64,000 nucleotides of DNA from Lutibacter sp. B1 (GTDB lineage: Bacteria; Bacteroidota; Bacteroidia; Flavobacteriales; Flavobacteriaceae). This document shows positions 36,149 through 43,760 of the stretch, one piece after another. Within the stretch, counting starts at the first letter, position 1. Every line of letters begins with the position of its first letter. Both the position numbers and the translations under genes were made by a program. The DNA lies in the NCBI RefSeq assembly GCF_012524075.1, contig NZ_JAAZUI010000009.1, forward strand, positions 57,263 through 121,262, given 5' to 3'. The notes under the pieces were generated by a model, which was not told the origin of the DNA, ran no database searches, and saw only the letters and a list, made by a program, of their open reading frames with translations.

Positions 36149-36577
36149 TTAAAATTTAATCTCTAATATAATATCTTTATTTGATACTTCAAATTTAGAG
36201 CTTTCAAAATCAGGCGGACCAAAATTTAAAGGATTATTTGAACTTCCATAACTTTCTTTTGGCATACCATTTTCAAAAAAATCCATTTGTTTGTTATCAT
36301 TTTCATCATGATAACATGTAACAGCATAAATTCCTTTTGGTATGTTAGTAAATGTTACAGTACTTTTTCCTTCTTCAATTATTGCCGATTGATGAAATAA
36401 GGGTTGCTTCATAAAGTTTTCTTTAGTATAAAGAGCAAATCTAATTTCACCTGTATCATTTAATGCGTTTACTACAGTTGCTGTAATAGTAATACTTTCG
36501 TCTTTTAATTCAGTTTCTTTTTGTGCAAATATCAGTGATGATATTAATAAGGCAATTGCTAAAATTACTTGTTGCAT
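36149..36577 (-). CDS. Secreted DUF2141 family protein
   Basis: A 142-residue protein starting at the ATG at 36577, which yields the signal peptide MQQVILAIALLISSLIFAQ; a TTG 14 codons upstream is less likely. The mature part (RFALYTKENFMKQP, IPKGIYAVTCYHDENDNKQMD, KESYGSSN) has the DUF2141 pattern of a small periplasmic beta-sandwich. Function unknown. It leads the two-gene unit with the histidine kinase and may be part of the signal-sensing side. Confidence 0.85.
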   Translation of the reverse strand: MQQVILAIALLISSLIFAQKETELKDESITITATVVNALNDTGEIRFALYTKENFMKQPLFHQSAIIEEGKSTVTFTNIPKGIYAVTCYHDENDNKQMDFFENGMPKESYGSSNNPLNFGPPDFESSKFEVSNKDIILEIKF

Positions 36578-36659
36578 AATTGTTTGTTTTTTAATTAATA
36601 CTTGATTTTTACAGTTCAAAATTGAGAGTATTACTTCAGTTTAAAAATTTAATATCACC

Positions 36660-36687
36660 GAATTGTTGTTTTAATAGGATGAATTGT
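36660..36687 (-). promoter_or_regulatory. LytTR-type direct repeat, site 3
   Basis: On the minus strand ACAATTCAT (distal) and ACAATTCGG (proximal), 21-base period. The TTTG of a -7-like CAATTTTG (36617-36624) lies exactly 43 bases from the proximal repeat, the same distance as at sites 1 and 2. It precedes the DUF2141-kinase unit. Confidence 0.75.
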
Positions 36688-36799
36688 TTAATACTTAATT
36701 AATAAGAAAGCACTTTTAAAAAACACTAACATTAGTCATCTTTTTATTTTAAAAAGTTCGTAACTTTATAGGACTTTTTATAAAAAAACCAGTAATATT

Positions 36800-38902
36800 A
36801 TGAAAATATACGACGATAAACACATTAAAAATGTTGCTTTTGTAGGAGCACATAAAAGTGGTAAAACTACATTAGCTGAAACTATGCTCTTTGAAGCCGG
36901 ATTAGTCAACCGCCGTGGTAGTGTTGAAAATAAAAATACTGTTTCAGACTATCACGATATTGAACATGAAAGAGAAACTTCCGTTTTTGCCACACCTCTT
37001 CACACAGAATGGCGTAATTACAAAATTAACATTTTAGACACTCCCGGTTTAGACGATTTTATTGGAGAAATTGCTTCAACAATGCGTGTTGCAGATTCTG
37101 TAGTAACTGTTATAAATGCGCAACAAGGAGTTGAAGTTGGTACTGAAATTATTTGGAATTATGTAGATCGTTTTTCTAAGCCAACTTTATTTGTTATTAA
37201 TCAAATTGATAGTCCAAATGCGGAATTTGAAGAAAGTTTTAAAAGTATAGTTGAACTTGTTGGTAATAACGCTGTTAAAGTACAATATCCATTAGTAATT
37301 GATGGAGCACAATGTATTGTTGATGTGTTAAAAATGAAAATGTACAAATTCGGTCCAGAAGGTGGAAAACCTGAAAAATTAGAAATACCTTCTGATCAAA
37401 AAGATATTGCTAATGAATTACATAATGAATTAGTTGAAAAAGCTGCTGAAAATGATGAAGATTTAATGGAACTTTATTTTGATAAAGGAACACTTAACGA
37501 GGATGAAATGAGAGAAGGAATTAAAAAAGGAATGTTAAATCATGAATTGTTTCCTGTTTTTTGTATTTCAGCTTTAAATGATATGGGAAGTGGGCGATTA
37601 ATGGGATTTATTGATAATGTAGCACCTTCTGCTGCCGATTTAAAATCTGAACAAACTGTTGAAGGAACTACTATTGAGTGTAAAAAAGATGCACCAACTT
37701 CGTTGTTTGTTTTTAAAACTTTATACGAACCTAATCTTGGTCAAATAAGTTTCTTTAAAGTAAAATCCGGAGAAATTAAAGTAAATGACAAATTAGAAAA
37801 TTCGAGAAATAATGAAATTGAAATTCTAAATCAATTGTATATTATGGATGGTAAAAACCGCGAATTAGTTGAAAAACTTAGCGCGGGAGATATTGGTGCT
37901 ACCTTAAAACTAAAATATACTGAAACCAATGATACGTTAAGAACCAAAGGCTCTAATATTACAATTAAACCAATTAAATACCCTGATCCTAGAATTAATA
38001 AATCTGTGAATGCCATAGATAAGAATGATGAAGAAAAATTAAATGATGCCTTAAAAAAGATCCATAGTCAAGATCCAACAGTATTAGTAAAATATTCTAA
38101 AGAACTAAAACAGCTTATTCTTTCCTGCCAAGGTGAGCTTCACTTAGCAACTATAGACTGGACTTTACAAAATGTTTATGGTATTAAAGCTGTATTTGAG
38201 CAACCTCGAATTGCTTACAGAGAAACTATACAACGATCTTCTACAACAAGTTACAAACACAAAAAACAATCAGGTGGTGCTGGCCAGTTTGGTGAAGTTC
38301 ACTTAAAAATAGAACCTTATTTTGAAGGTATGCCAGAACCGGAAGGATTTAATATAAGAGGTAAAGAAGAAATTGATTTGGAATGGGGAGGTAAATTAAT
38401 TTTTTATAATTGTATTGTAGGTGGTGTTATTGATGCTCGATATTTACCTTCAGTTTTAAAAGGAATTTTGGAAGTAATGGAAGAAGGACCTTTAACAGGT
38501 TCATACGCCAGAGATATTAGAGTGATGTTATTTGATGGAAAAATGCATGCTGTAGATTCTAACGATATTTCATTTAAAATAGCCGGTGCACATGCTTTTA
38601 AAGCTGCATTTTTACAAGCAAAACCTAAATTGCTTGAACCTGTTCACGAATTAACTGTAAAAGTACCTGAAGAATTGATGGGTAATGTTATGACCGATTT
38701 GCAATCGCGCAGATCTATTATTTTAGGTATGGATAGTGATGGTAAATACCAAACCATTAAAGCTAAAATTCCATTAGCTGAAATGTACAAATACTCAACA
38801 ACTTTGCGTTCAATTACACAAGGTAGAGGTAGTTTTAGTACTAAATTCTCATCTTTTGAATTAGTACCAAATAACGTACAAGAAGAATTAATTAAACAAT
38901 AA
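36800..38902 (+). CDS. EF-G-like translational GTPase (EF-G2 type) with altered G3 motif
   Basis: A 700-residue protein with all EF-G domains. P-loop GAHKSGKT is at 16-23. The G3 motif is DTPGLDDF: Leu84 stands where canonical EF-G, EF-Tu and LepA have the catalytic histidine (DTPGH). The G4 motif is NQID rather than NKxD. Domains III-V follow (KKQSGGAGQFGEV in domain IV). Bacteroides EF-G2, a paralog with the same kind of loss, is known to support translocation without GTP hydrolysis, and this gene looks like its flavobacterial relative. It stands apart from ribosomal protein operons, as expected for a second copy. Confidence 0.88.
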   Translation: MKIYDDKHIKNVAFVGAHKSGKTTLAETMLFEAGLVNRRGSVENKNTVSDYHDIEHERETSVFATPLHTEWRNYKINILDTPGLDDFIGEIASTMRVADSVVTVINAQQGVEVGTEIIWNYVDRFSKPTLFVINQIDSPNAEFEESFKSIVELVGNNAVKVQYPLVIDGAQCIVDVLKMKMYKFGPEGGKPEKLEIPSDQKDIANELHNELVEKAAENDEDLMELYFDKGTLNEDEMREGIKKGMLNHELFPVFCISALNDMGSGRLMGFIDNVAPSAADLKSEQTVEGTTIECKKDAPTSLFVFKTLYEPNLGQISFFKVKSGEIKVNDKLENSRNNEIEILNQLYIMDGKNRELVEKLSAGDIGATLKLKYTETNDTLRTKGSNITIKPIKYPDPRINKSVNAIDKNDEEKLNDALKKIHSQDPTVLVKYSKELKQLILSCQGELHLATIDWTLQNVYGIKAVFEQPRIAYRETIQRSSTTSYKHKKQSGGAGQFGEVHLKIEPYFEGMPEPEGFNIRGKEEIDLEWGGKLIFYNCIVGGVIDARYLPSVLKGILEVMEEGPLTGSYARDIRVMLFDGKMHAVDSNDISFKIAGAHAFKAAFLQAKPKLLEPVHELTVKVPEELMGNVMTDLQSRRSIILGMDSDGKYQTIKAKIPLAEMYKYSTTLRSITQGRGSFSTKFSSFELVPNNVQEELIKQ

Positions 38903-38925
38903 AACTTAATTTTTATTAATATACA

Positions 38926-38966
38926 AAGACTCGTCATTTTTATAAATTGACGAGTCTTATTTTTTA
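38926..38966 (+). terminator. Intrinsic terminator after the EF-G2 gene
   Basis: Stem AAGACTCGTCA / TGACGAGTCTT with an 11-base loop and a T-rich tail, 23 bases past the stop. Confidence 0.85.
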
Positions 38967-39232
38967 GCTAGTAGTAAATTAATTAATATTCCTTAATTCA
39001 ATCAATTTAATAATTCTTAAAAGTTTAAGTGGCTTAATTTGTGCAAGCAATTTTAAGATGTTGTGAATATTAATTAATAGCCAATATAGTATTTTTTTAT
39101 TTAAAACTAAAACAAACAAACTAATATTCAGCACTTTAACTTAATTTTAACTAATTTTTAATACTTTTATTTAAAAAAATAGATATTATTAAAAACACTC
39201 AAAACATTCATTATCTATCATTAATAAATTAG
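38967..39232. other. Noncoding AT-rich interval
   Basis: About 270 bases between the EF-G2 terminator and the next promoter. Both strands are full of stops. I see no RNA gene, repeat or convincing operator; it is probably a long promoter-proximal region. Confidence 0.5.
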
Positions 39233-39240
39233 TATATTTG
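39233..39240 (+). promoter_or_regulatory. Promoter -7 element for the small-protein/GT2/sigma operon
   Basis: TATATTTG matches TAnnTTTG, 50 bases before the ATG at 39291. Confidence 0.6.
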
Positions 39241-39290
39241 CAACATATATTTTTAATATATTTTATTCAATAAAAAAACAAATCTAAACA

Positions 39291-39476
39291 ATGAAACTTA
39301 TATTGATATCTATTGCTTTATTAGGTTTAGGAGTTGCCGGAATAGCAATTAAAATTTGGGCAAAAAAAGACGGTAAATTTGCCGGTACATGTGCAAGTCA
39401 AAATCCACATTTAAATAAAAACGGAGAACCTTGCGGGTATTGTGGTAAAACTGCAGACCAATGCGAAAATAGATAA
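39291..39476 (+). CDS. Small Cys-rich single-pass membrane protein
   Basis: A 61-residue protein. Residues 3-23 form one membrane helix. Lysines at 21, 25 and 26 follow it, which by the positive-inside rule would leave the tail in the cytoplasm. The tail has C34-x13-C48-x2-C51-x6-C58, a spacing suited to binding one metal ion. I recognise it only as a conserved small flavobacterial protein of unknown function. It is followed after three bases by the glycosyltransferase gene and is probably cotranscribed with it. Confidence 0.75.
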   Translation: MKLILISIALLGLGVAGIAIKIWAKKDGKFAGTCASQNPHLNKNGEPCGYCGKTADQCENR

Positions 39477-39479
39477 AAA

Positions 39480-40586
39480 ATGCTCGAATACCTTTTTATT
39501 GCTTTTATAGTAATTTTTTGTATTCAGCTTATTTATTACATTTTAATTTATGGCTCATTTTCTTTTTCTAAAAACAGAAAAGAATCATTATCCTTTAATC
39601 AACCTGTTTCTGTACTAATTTGTGCAAAAAATGAAGCTAAAAACTTAACTAAAAACATTCCTCTGTTTTTAGAACAAAACTACCCTAATTACGAGTTAAT
39701 TCTTATAAATGATTGTTCTATTGACCACACTTTAGATGTAATGGAGGATTTTAAACATAAATTTCCTTCAAAAATTAAAATTGTAAATGTAAAAGCCAAC
39801 GAAAATTTTTGGGGCAATAAAAAATACGCTTTAACATTAGGTATTAAAATAGCATCAAACGAACATTTACTATTTTCTGATGCCGATTGTAAACCATCTT
39901 CAAAAAATTGGATTGCAGAAATGGCAAGCAACTTCACTACAAAAAATATTGTTTTAGGATATGGTGCTTATACCAAAAAGAAAAAATCTTTCCTTAATAA
40001 ACTTATTAGGTTTGAAACCCTACTAACTGCAATACAGTATTTTTCGTATGCCAAAATTGGACTACCTTACATGGGCGTTGGCAGAAACTTAGCCTATACA
40101 AAAGAGCTTTTTTTTAAAGTTAATGGATTTATTAAACACATAAAATTAAAATCAGGCGACGACGATTTGTTTATCAATGAAGTAGCAACCAAACAAAACA
40201 CATCAATTTGTTATTCTGAAGAAAGTTTTACATTATCAAAACCAAAAACTACCTTTAAAGATTGGATTCAACAAAAAAGAAGGCATATATCTACAGCTAA
40301 TCACTACAAGCCAATTCATAAATTTTTATTAGGATTATTCTTTAGCTCACAACTATTATTCTGGATTTTAAGTATAACACTACTTGCAACTACTTTTAAG
40401 TGGCAAATTGTGTTAATTTTATTTCTTGCCAGAATAAGTATGCTTTATTTAAGTGTAGGATTTTCAGCAAAAAAATTAAATGAAAAGGACCTTATTTTTT
40501 TAACTCCTTTATTTGAAGTGCTTTTAATATTCACACAAATGATTATCTTTATAAAAAATCTTATTTCAAAACCTTCACATTGGTAA
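39480..40586 (+). CDS. GT2-family membrane glycosyltransferase
   Basis: A 368-residue protein. An N-terminal membrane helix precedes the GT-A domain: PVSVLICAKNEAKNL, LILINDCSIDHTLD, and the metal-binding DADCKPSS. GRNLAYTKELFFKVNGF and SGDDDLFINEVA (DD motif) with QQKRRHISTANHY (Q/RxxRW-like) are processive GT2 features. Two or three C-terminal membrane helices follow. It likely builds an envelope or exported glycan; product unknown. It overlaps the sigma factor start by seven bases. Confidence 0.88.
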   Translation: MLEYLFIAFIVIFCIQLIYYILIYGSFSFSKNRKESLSFNQPVSVLICAKNEAKNLTKNIPLFLEQNYPNYELILINDCSIDHTLDVMEDFKHKFPSKIKIVNVKANENFWGNKKYALTLGIKIASNEHLLFSDADCKPSSKNWIAEMASNFTTKNIVLGYGAYTKKKKSFLNKLIRFETLLTAIQYFSYAKIGLPYMGVGRNLAYTKELFFKVNGFIKHIKLKSGDDDLFINEVATKQNTSICYSEESFTLSKPKTTFKDWIQQKRRHISTANHYKPIHKFLLGLFFSSQLLFWILSITLLATTFKWQIVLILFLARISMLYLSVGFSAKKLNEKDLIFLTPLFEVLLIFTQMIIFIKNLISKPSHW

Positions 40587-41155
40587 AAAAAAGTATTGAT
40601 ATTGACGATTTAATTGAGAAAGCAAAACAAAAAGATCAAAAGGCTTTTAATGCTTTATTAAACCGCTATTGGAGTGATGTTTACAGGTTTCAACTTTCAA
40701 AATCTGATGATGAAGATGAAGCAGAAGACATTACCATTAAAACATTCTCAAAAGCATTTGATAAAATTCATTTATACAATGAGAGGTATAACTTTAAAAC
40801 CTGGTTAATTTCAATTTCTAAAAATATTTTTTTAGATCATATCCGCAAACAACGTACAGACATTGTTTCTATCAACAAAAAAGAATCTGAGGCATATAAA
40901 ATTTTTGATGAAACGCCTTCGGCAGAAGATCAACTTATAATTGAACAAAATTTAGCACAATTACTTCATTATATTAAACAGTTAAAACCTCATTATCAAG
41001 AAATTATAAATCTTCGATATTTTAGAGAAATGAGTTATAAAGAAATGTCCGAAGCACTTAACGAGCCAATGAGCAATATTAAAGTTAAGTTATTAAGGGC
41101 AAAAAATTTGCTTGCCGATATTATTACAAAATCTTCCAAAAACAAAACGCTTTAA
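40580..41155 (+). CDS. ECF-type RNA polymerase sigma factor, TTG start
   Basis: A 191-residue sigma-70-family protein. Region 2 (about 15-85: FNALLNRYWSDVYRF, DEAEDITIKTFSKAF, FKTWLISISKNIFLDHIRKQ) and region 4 (about 135-185: YQEIINLRYFREMSYKEMSEALNEPMSNIKVKLLRAK) are clear. No ATG is in range; TTG at 40580, overlapping the glycosyltransferase stop, is the best start. No anti-sigma gene follows, unusual for ECF factors. It may respond to envelope conditions, given its neighbours. Confidence 0.88.
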   Translation: MVKKSIDIDDLIEKAKQKDQKAFNALLNRYWSDVYRFQLSKSDDEDEAEDITIKTFSKAFDKIHLYNERYNFKTWLISISKNIFLDHIRKQRTDIVSINKKESEAYKIFDETPSAEDQLIIEQNLAQLLHYIKQLKPHYQEIINLRYFREMSYKEMSEALNEPMSNIKVKLLRAKNLLADIITKSSKNKTL

Positions 41156-41200
41156 TTATCCTTTAACTTTTCTCACAACATATAGTTTATAAATTCTTTG

Positions 41201-41208
41201 TACTTTTG
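41201..41208 (+). promoter_or_regulatory. lipA promoter -7 element
   Basis: TACTTTTG matches TAnnTTTG and lies 20 bases before the ATG at 41228. It rules out the longer reading frame that begins at a TTG inside the promoter. Confidence 0.6.
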
Positions 41209-41227
41209 TAATCAATTTATTACTAAA

Positions 41228-42100
41228 ATGACTGAAGAAACAATTACATCTCCAAACAAATCACAAAAACCTAAATGGTTACGTGTAAAACTTCCTGTAG
41301 GTAAAAAATATACGGAGTTACGCGGATTGGTTGATAAATACAAACTAAATACAATTTGTACAAGTGGCAGTTGCCCTAATATGGGTGAATGTTGGACTGA
41401 AGGAACTGCTACATTTATGATTTTAGGAAATATATGTACGCGTTCTTGTGGGTTTTGTGGTGTAAAAACAGGAAGGCCCGAAACTGTTGACTGGGAAGAA
41501 CCTGAAAAAGTTGCTCAATCTATCAAAATAATGAAGATTAAACATGCTGTAATCACATCGGTTGATAGAGATGATATAAAAGATGGAGGTTCTATAATTT
41601 GGGCTGAAACTGTGAATGCTATACGAAGAGCAAATCCAACTACAACTTTAGAGACTTTAATTCCAGATTTTCAAGGAAATACAACAAATATTGACCGAAT
41701 TTTAGCTGTTGCTCCTGAAGTTATTTCACATAATTTAGAAACTGTCAGACGTTTAACTCGTGAAGTTAGAATTCAAGCAAAATATGATAGAAGCCTTGAA
41801 GTTTTAAAATATATGAAAGATCAAGGACAACGCAGAACAAAATCTGGCATTATGCTTGGATTGGGTGAAACTGAAGATGAAGTTATTGAAACTATGCAAG
41901 ATTTAGCCAATGCAAAAGTTGATATTATTACTATTGGACAATACTTACAACCAAGTAAAAAACATTTACCTGTTAAAGAATTTATAACTCCTGAACAATT
42001 TGCTAAATACAAAGAAATTGGGCTTTCAATGGGATTTAGACATGTAGAAAGCAGCGCCTTAGTACGATCTTCATACAGAGCGCAAAAGCATTTGGAATAA
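41228..42100 (+). CDS. lipA: Lipoyl synthase
   Basis: A 290-residue radical SAM enzyme. I take the ATG at 41228 because a promoter sits just upstream. The auxiliary 4Fe-4S cluster uses C44, C49 and C55 (CTSGSCPNMGEC), and the radical SAM cluster uses C70, C74 and C77 (CTRSCGFC). SALVRSSY near the end is the conserved RSSY signature. It inserts two sulfur atoms into octanoyl groups on lipoyl domains of PDH, OGDH and GcvH. Confidence 0.95.
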   Translation: MTEETITSPNKSQKPKWLRVKLPVGKKYTELRGLVDKYKLNTICTSGSCPNMGECWTEGTATFMILGNICTRSCGFCGVKTGRPETVDWEEPEKVAQSIKIMKIKHAVITSVDRDDIKDGGSIIWAETVNAIRRANPTTTLETLIPDFQGNTTNIDRILAVAPEVISHNLETVRRLTREVRIQAKYDRSLEVLKYMKDQGQRRTKSGIMLGLGETEDEVIETMQDLANAKVDIITIGQYLQPSKKHLPVKEFITPEQFAKYKEIGLSMGFRHVESSALVRSSYRAQKHLE

Positions 42101-42151
42101 TTAATATTTAAATAACTTACTTTAACTTTTAATTAACACCTTTTCAATACT

Positions 42152-42168
42152 TTGGCACAAGTATTGTT
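42152..42168 (+). promoter_or_regulatory. Sigma-54-like promoter
   Basis: TTGGCACAAGTATTGTT fits the -24/-12 consensus TTGGCAC-N5-TTGCW with the correct ten bases between GG and G; the final C is T. No gene follows on the plus strand, only an intrinsic terminator about 80 bases downstream. Confidence 0.45.
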
Positions 42169-42179
42169 TAGGTTACAAT

Positions 42180-42260
42180 AGAACAAAGAATTGGTAAGCT
42201 TTGTTTTCATTGTATAAAATTTTGAGTTAGTTAAAAAAGCACTTTAAAAGTGCTTTTTTT
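42180..42260 (+). ncRNA. Candidate small RNA from a sigma-54-like promoter
   Basis: Predicted from the -24/-12 element at 42152 (start near 42180) and the terminator ending at 42260. There is no open reading frame of note. Purely predicted; no family recognised. Confidence 0.25.
42233..42260. terminator. Bidirectional intrinsic terminator
   Basis: Stem GCACTT / AAGTGC with flanking A and T runs between the plus-strand lipA side and the minus-strand lipoprotein gene. The T run overlaps the last bases of the latter gene's stop region. Confidence 0.75.
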
Positions 42261-42976
42261 TATTCAACCAGCTCTCCTTCTTCCAATAAAATATCATAAA
42301 TATATCCGTAACCAAAATCTTTATTAAGGGTAACTTTACCTTTAAAAGTAACTGTATCACCAACTTTAGCCAACTCAGTACTAGCAATAGTTAAACTCTT
42401 TTTATTTTCAAAAGTAGTACCGTCTACAATATGTATCCAGTTTTTTTCTAAAATCTCTTTGTTAACTTTTGTAACCACACCTTTAACAACTATAAATTTG
42501 TTAGAGTGAGCATCTTTATCTTTAAAAAGTTCTTCTAATGAAATTCCATTTTTAGGTTTCTCAATTTTAACATTACTAATTAATGTATTTTTATCAGAAT
42601 TTCCATGCGGATTTATTTCAGTTTTAACTCTTTCTTCTGTAGTTCTAACAGCATCAGCAAAAGTTATTGTTTCAAAAGTTTTATTAAATTGTTTACTTTC
42701 AAAATTTTTCATAACCATTCCTCCATCATAATAGTAAATGTCACCTATTTTAACTTCTGTTTTTGGTATTGCCATCCAATAATTTTTCCCTTCTTCTGTA
42801 ACATTTATATAAGTATACATATCGGCATCCTTAAATTCATTTACTACAATTTTATGTGTGACAACATTTGCTGCTGTTTTTGAATTATTGATTTTAGTAT
42901 AACTATTATTTTGCTTACAACTAGCCAAAGCAAAAACACTAAAAATAACTACTAAAATTTTTGTTAAATTTTTCAT
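42260..42976 (-). CDS. Lipoprotein with OB-fold-like C-terminus, function unknown
   Basis: A 238-residue protein with a lipoprotein signal (ALASC lipobox, Cys20). The C-terminal third, VVKGVVTKVNKEILEKNWIHIVDGT to GDTVTFKGKVTLNKDFG, looks like the OB-fold seen in small periplasmic GW/DUF4920-type proteins. The middle contains IPKTEVKIGDIYYYDGG. Monocistronic. Ligand unknown. Confidence 0.75.
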   Translation of the reverse strand: MKNLTKILVVIFSVFALASCKQNNSYTKINNSKTAANVVTHKIVVNEFKDADMYTYINVTEEGKNYWMAIPKTEVKIGDIYYYDGGMVMKNFESKQFNKTFETITFADAVRTTEERVKTEINPHGNSDKNTLISNVKIEKPKNGISLEELFKDKDAHSNKFIVVKGVVTKVNKEILEKNWIHIVDGTTFENKKSLTIASTELAKVGDTVTFKGKVTLNKDFGYGYIYDILLEEGELVE

Positions 42977-43037
42977 TGTTTATATTTAAATTTTGAGTAA
43001 ATGTAACTAATATTACATAAAAATTATATGATATAAA

Positions 43038-43703
43038 TCACCAAGTAATTTCAAGTAAATTATTATTTTTAAGATAATTATTAGTTTTACTAAAGTGCTT
43101 ATTTCCAAACCAATAACCTCTATTCGCACTTAAAGGCGAAGGATGTCCACACGTTAAAATACAGTGTTTGTTTTTATTTATTTTTATTCCTTTCTTTTTA
43201 GCAAAACCTCCCCAAAGCAAAAAAACTATGTTCTCTTTTTTTTCTGAAATTTTAGAAATAACAGCATCTGTAAATTGTTCCCATCCTTTATTTTGGTGTG
43301 AACCTGCATTATGAGCTCTAACCGTTAATGTAGCATTCAGCAAAAGTACACCTTGCTTTGCCCAACGTTCTAAATTTCCACTTTTGGGGTAAGGAATATT
43401 TAAATCTGTCTCAATTTCTTTAAAAATATTTATTAACGAAGGCGGATGTGCAATACCTTCATTTACCGAAAAACACAAACCATGAGCTTGTCCAACTCCA
43501 TGATAAGGATCTTGACCAATAATTACTATCTTTAAATTATCAAAAGAACATAAATTGAATGCTTCAAAAATTTGATTCCCTTTAGGATAACATGTGTTTT
43601 TGGCATATTCATCTTTAACAAAATTGGTAAGTTGCTCAAAATAAGGTTTATCAAATTCATCTTGTAACAAATTTTTCCAACTTTTGTCTATTTTAACATC
43701 CAT
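43038..43703 (-). CDS. ung: Uracil-DNA glycosylase, family 1
   Basis: A 221-residue protein. Water-activating loop GQDPYHG with catalytic D65; VLLLNATLTVRAHNAGSHQNKGW and the DNA-intercalation loop GHPSPLSANRGYWFGNKHFS carry the remaining family motifs, with the catalytic His in HPSPLS. It removes uracil from DNA. Divergent from mutS2, sharing a 57-base intergenic region. Confidence 0.96.
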   Translation of the reverse strand: MDVKIDKSWKNLLQDEFDKPYFEQLTNFVKDEYAKNTCYPKGNQIFEAFNLCSFDNLKIVIIGQDPYHGVGQAHGLCFSVNEGIAHPPSLINIFKEIETDLNIPYPKSGNLERWAKQGVLLLNATLTVRAHNAGSHQNKGWEQFTDAVISKISEKKENIVFLLWGGFAKKKGIKINKNKHCILTCGHPSPLSANRGYWFGNKHFSKTNNYLKNNNLLEITW

Positions 43704-43726
43704 TACTACTATTCGTCTTAAATTTA

Positions 43727-43734
43727 TACTTTTG
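43727..43734 (+). promoter_or_regulatory. mutS2 promoter -7 element
   Basis: TACTTTTG matches TAnnTTTG, 27 bases before the mutS2 ATG. Confidence 0.55.
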
Positions 43735-43760
43735 TCTAACTATTCAAAAGTAGTATTTTT

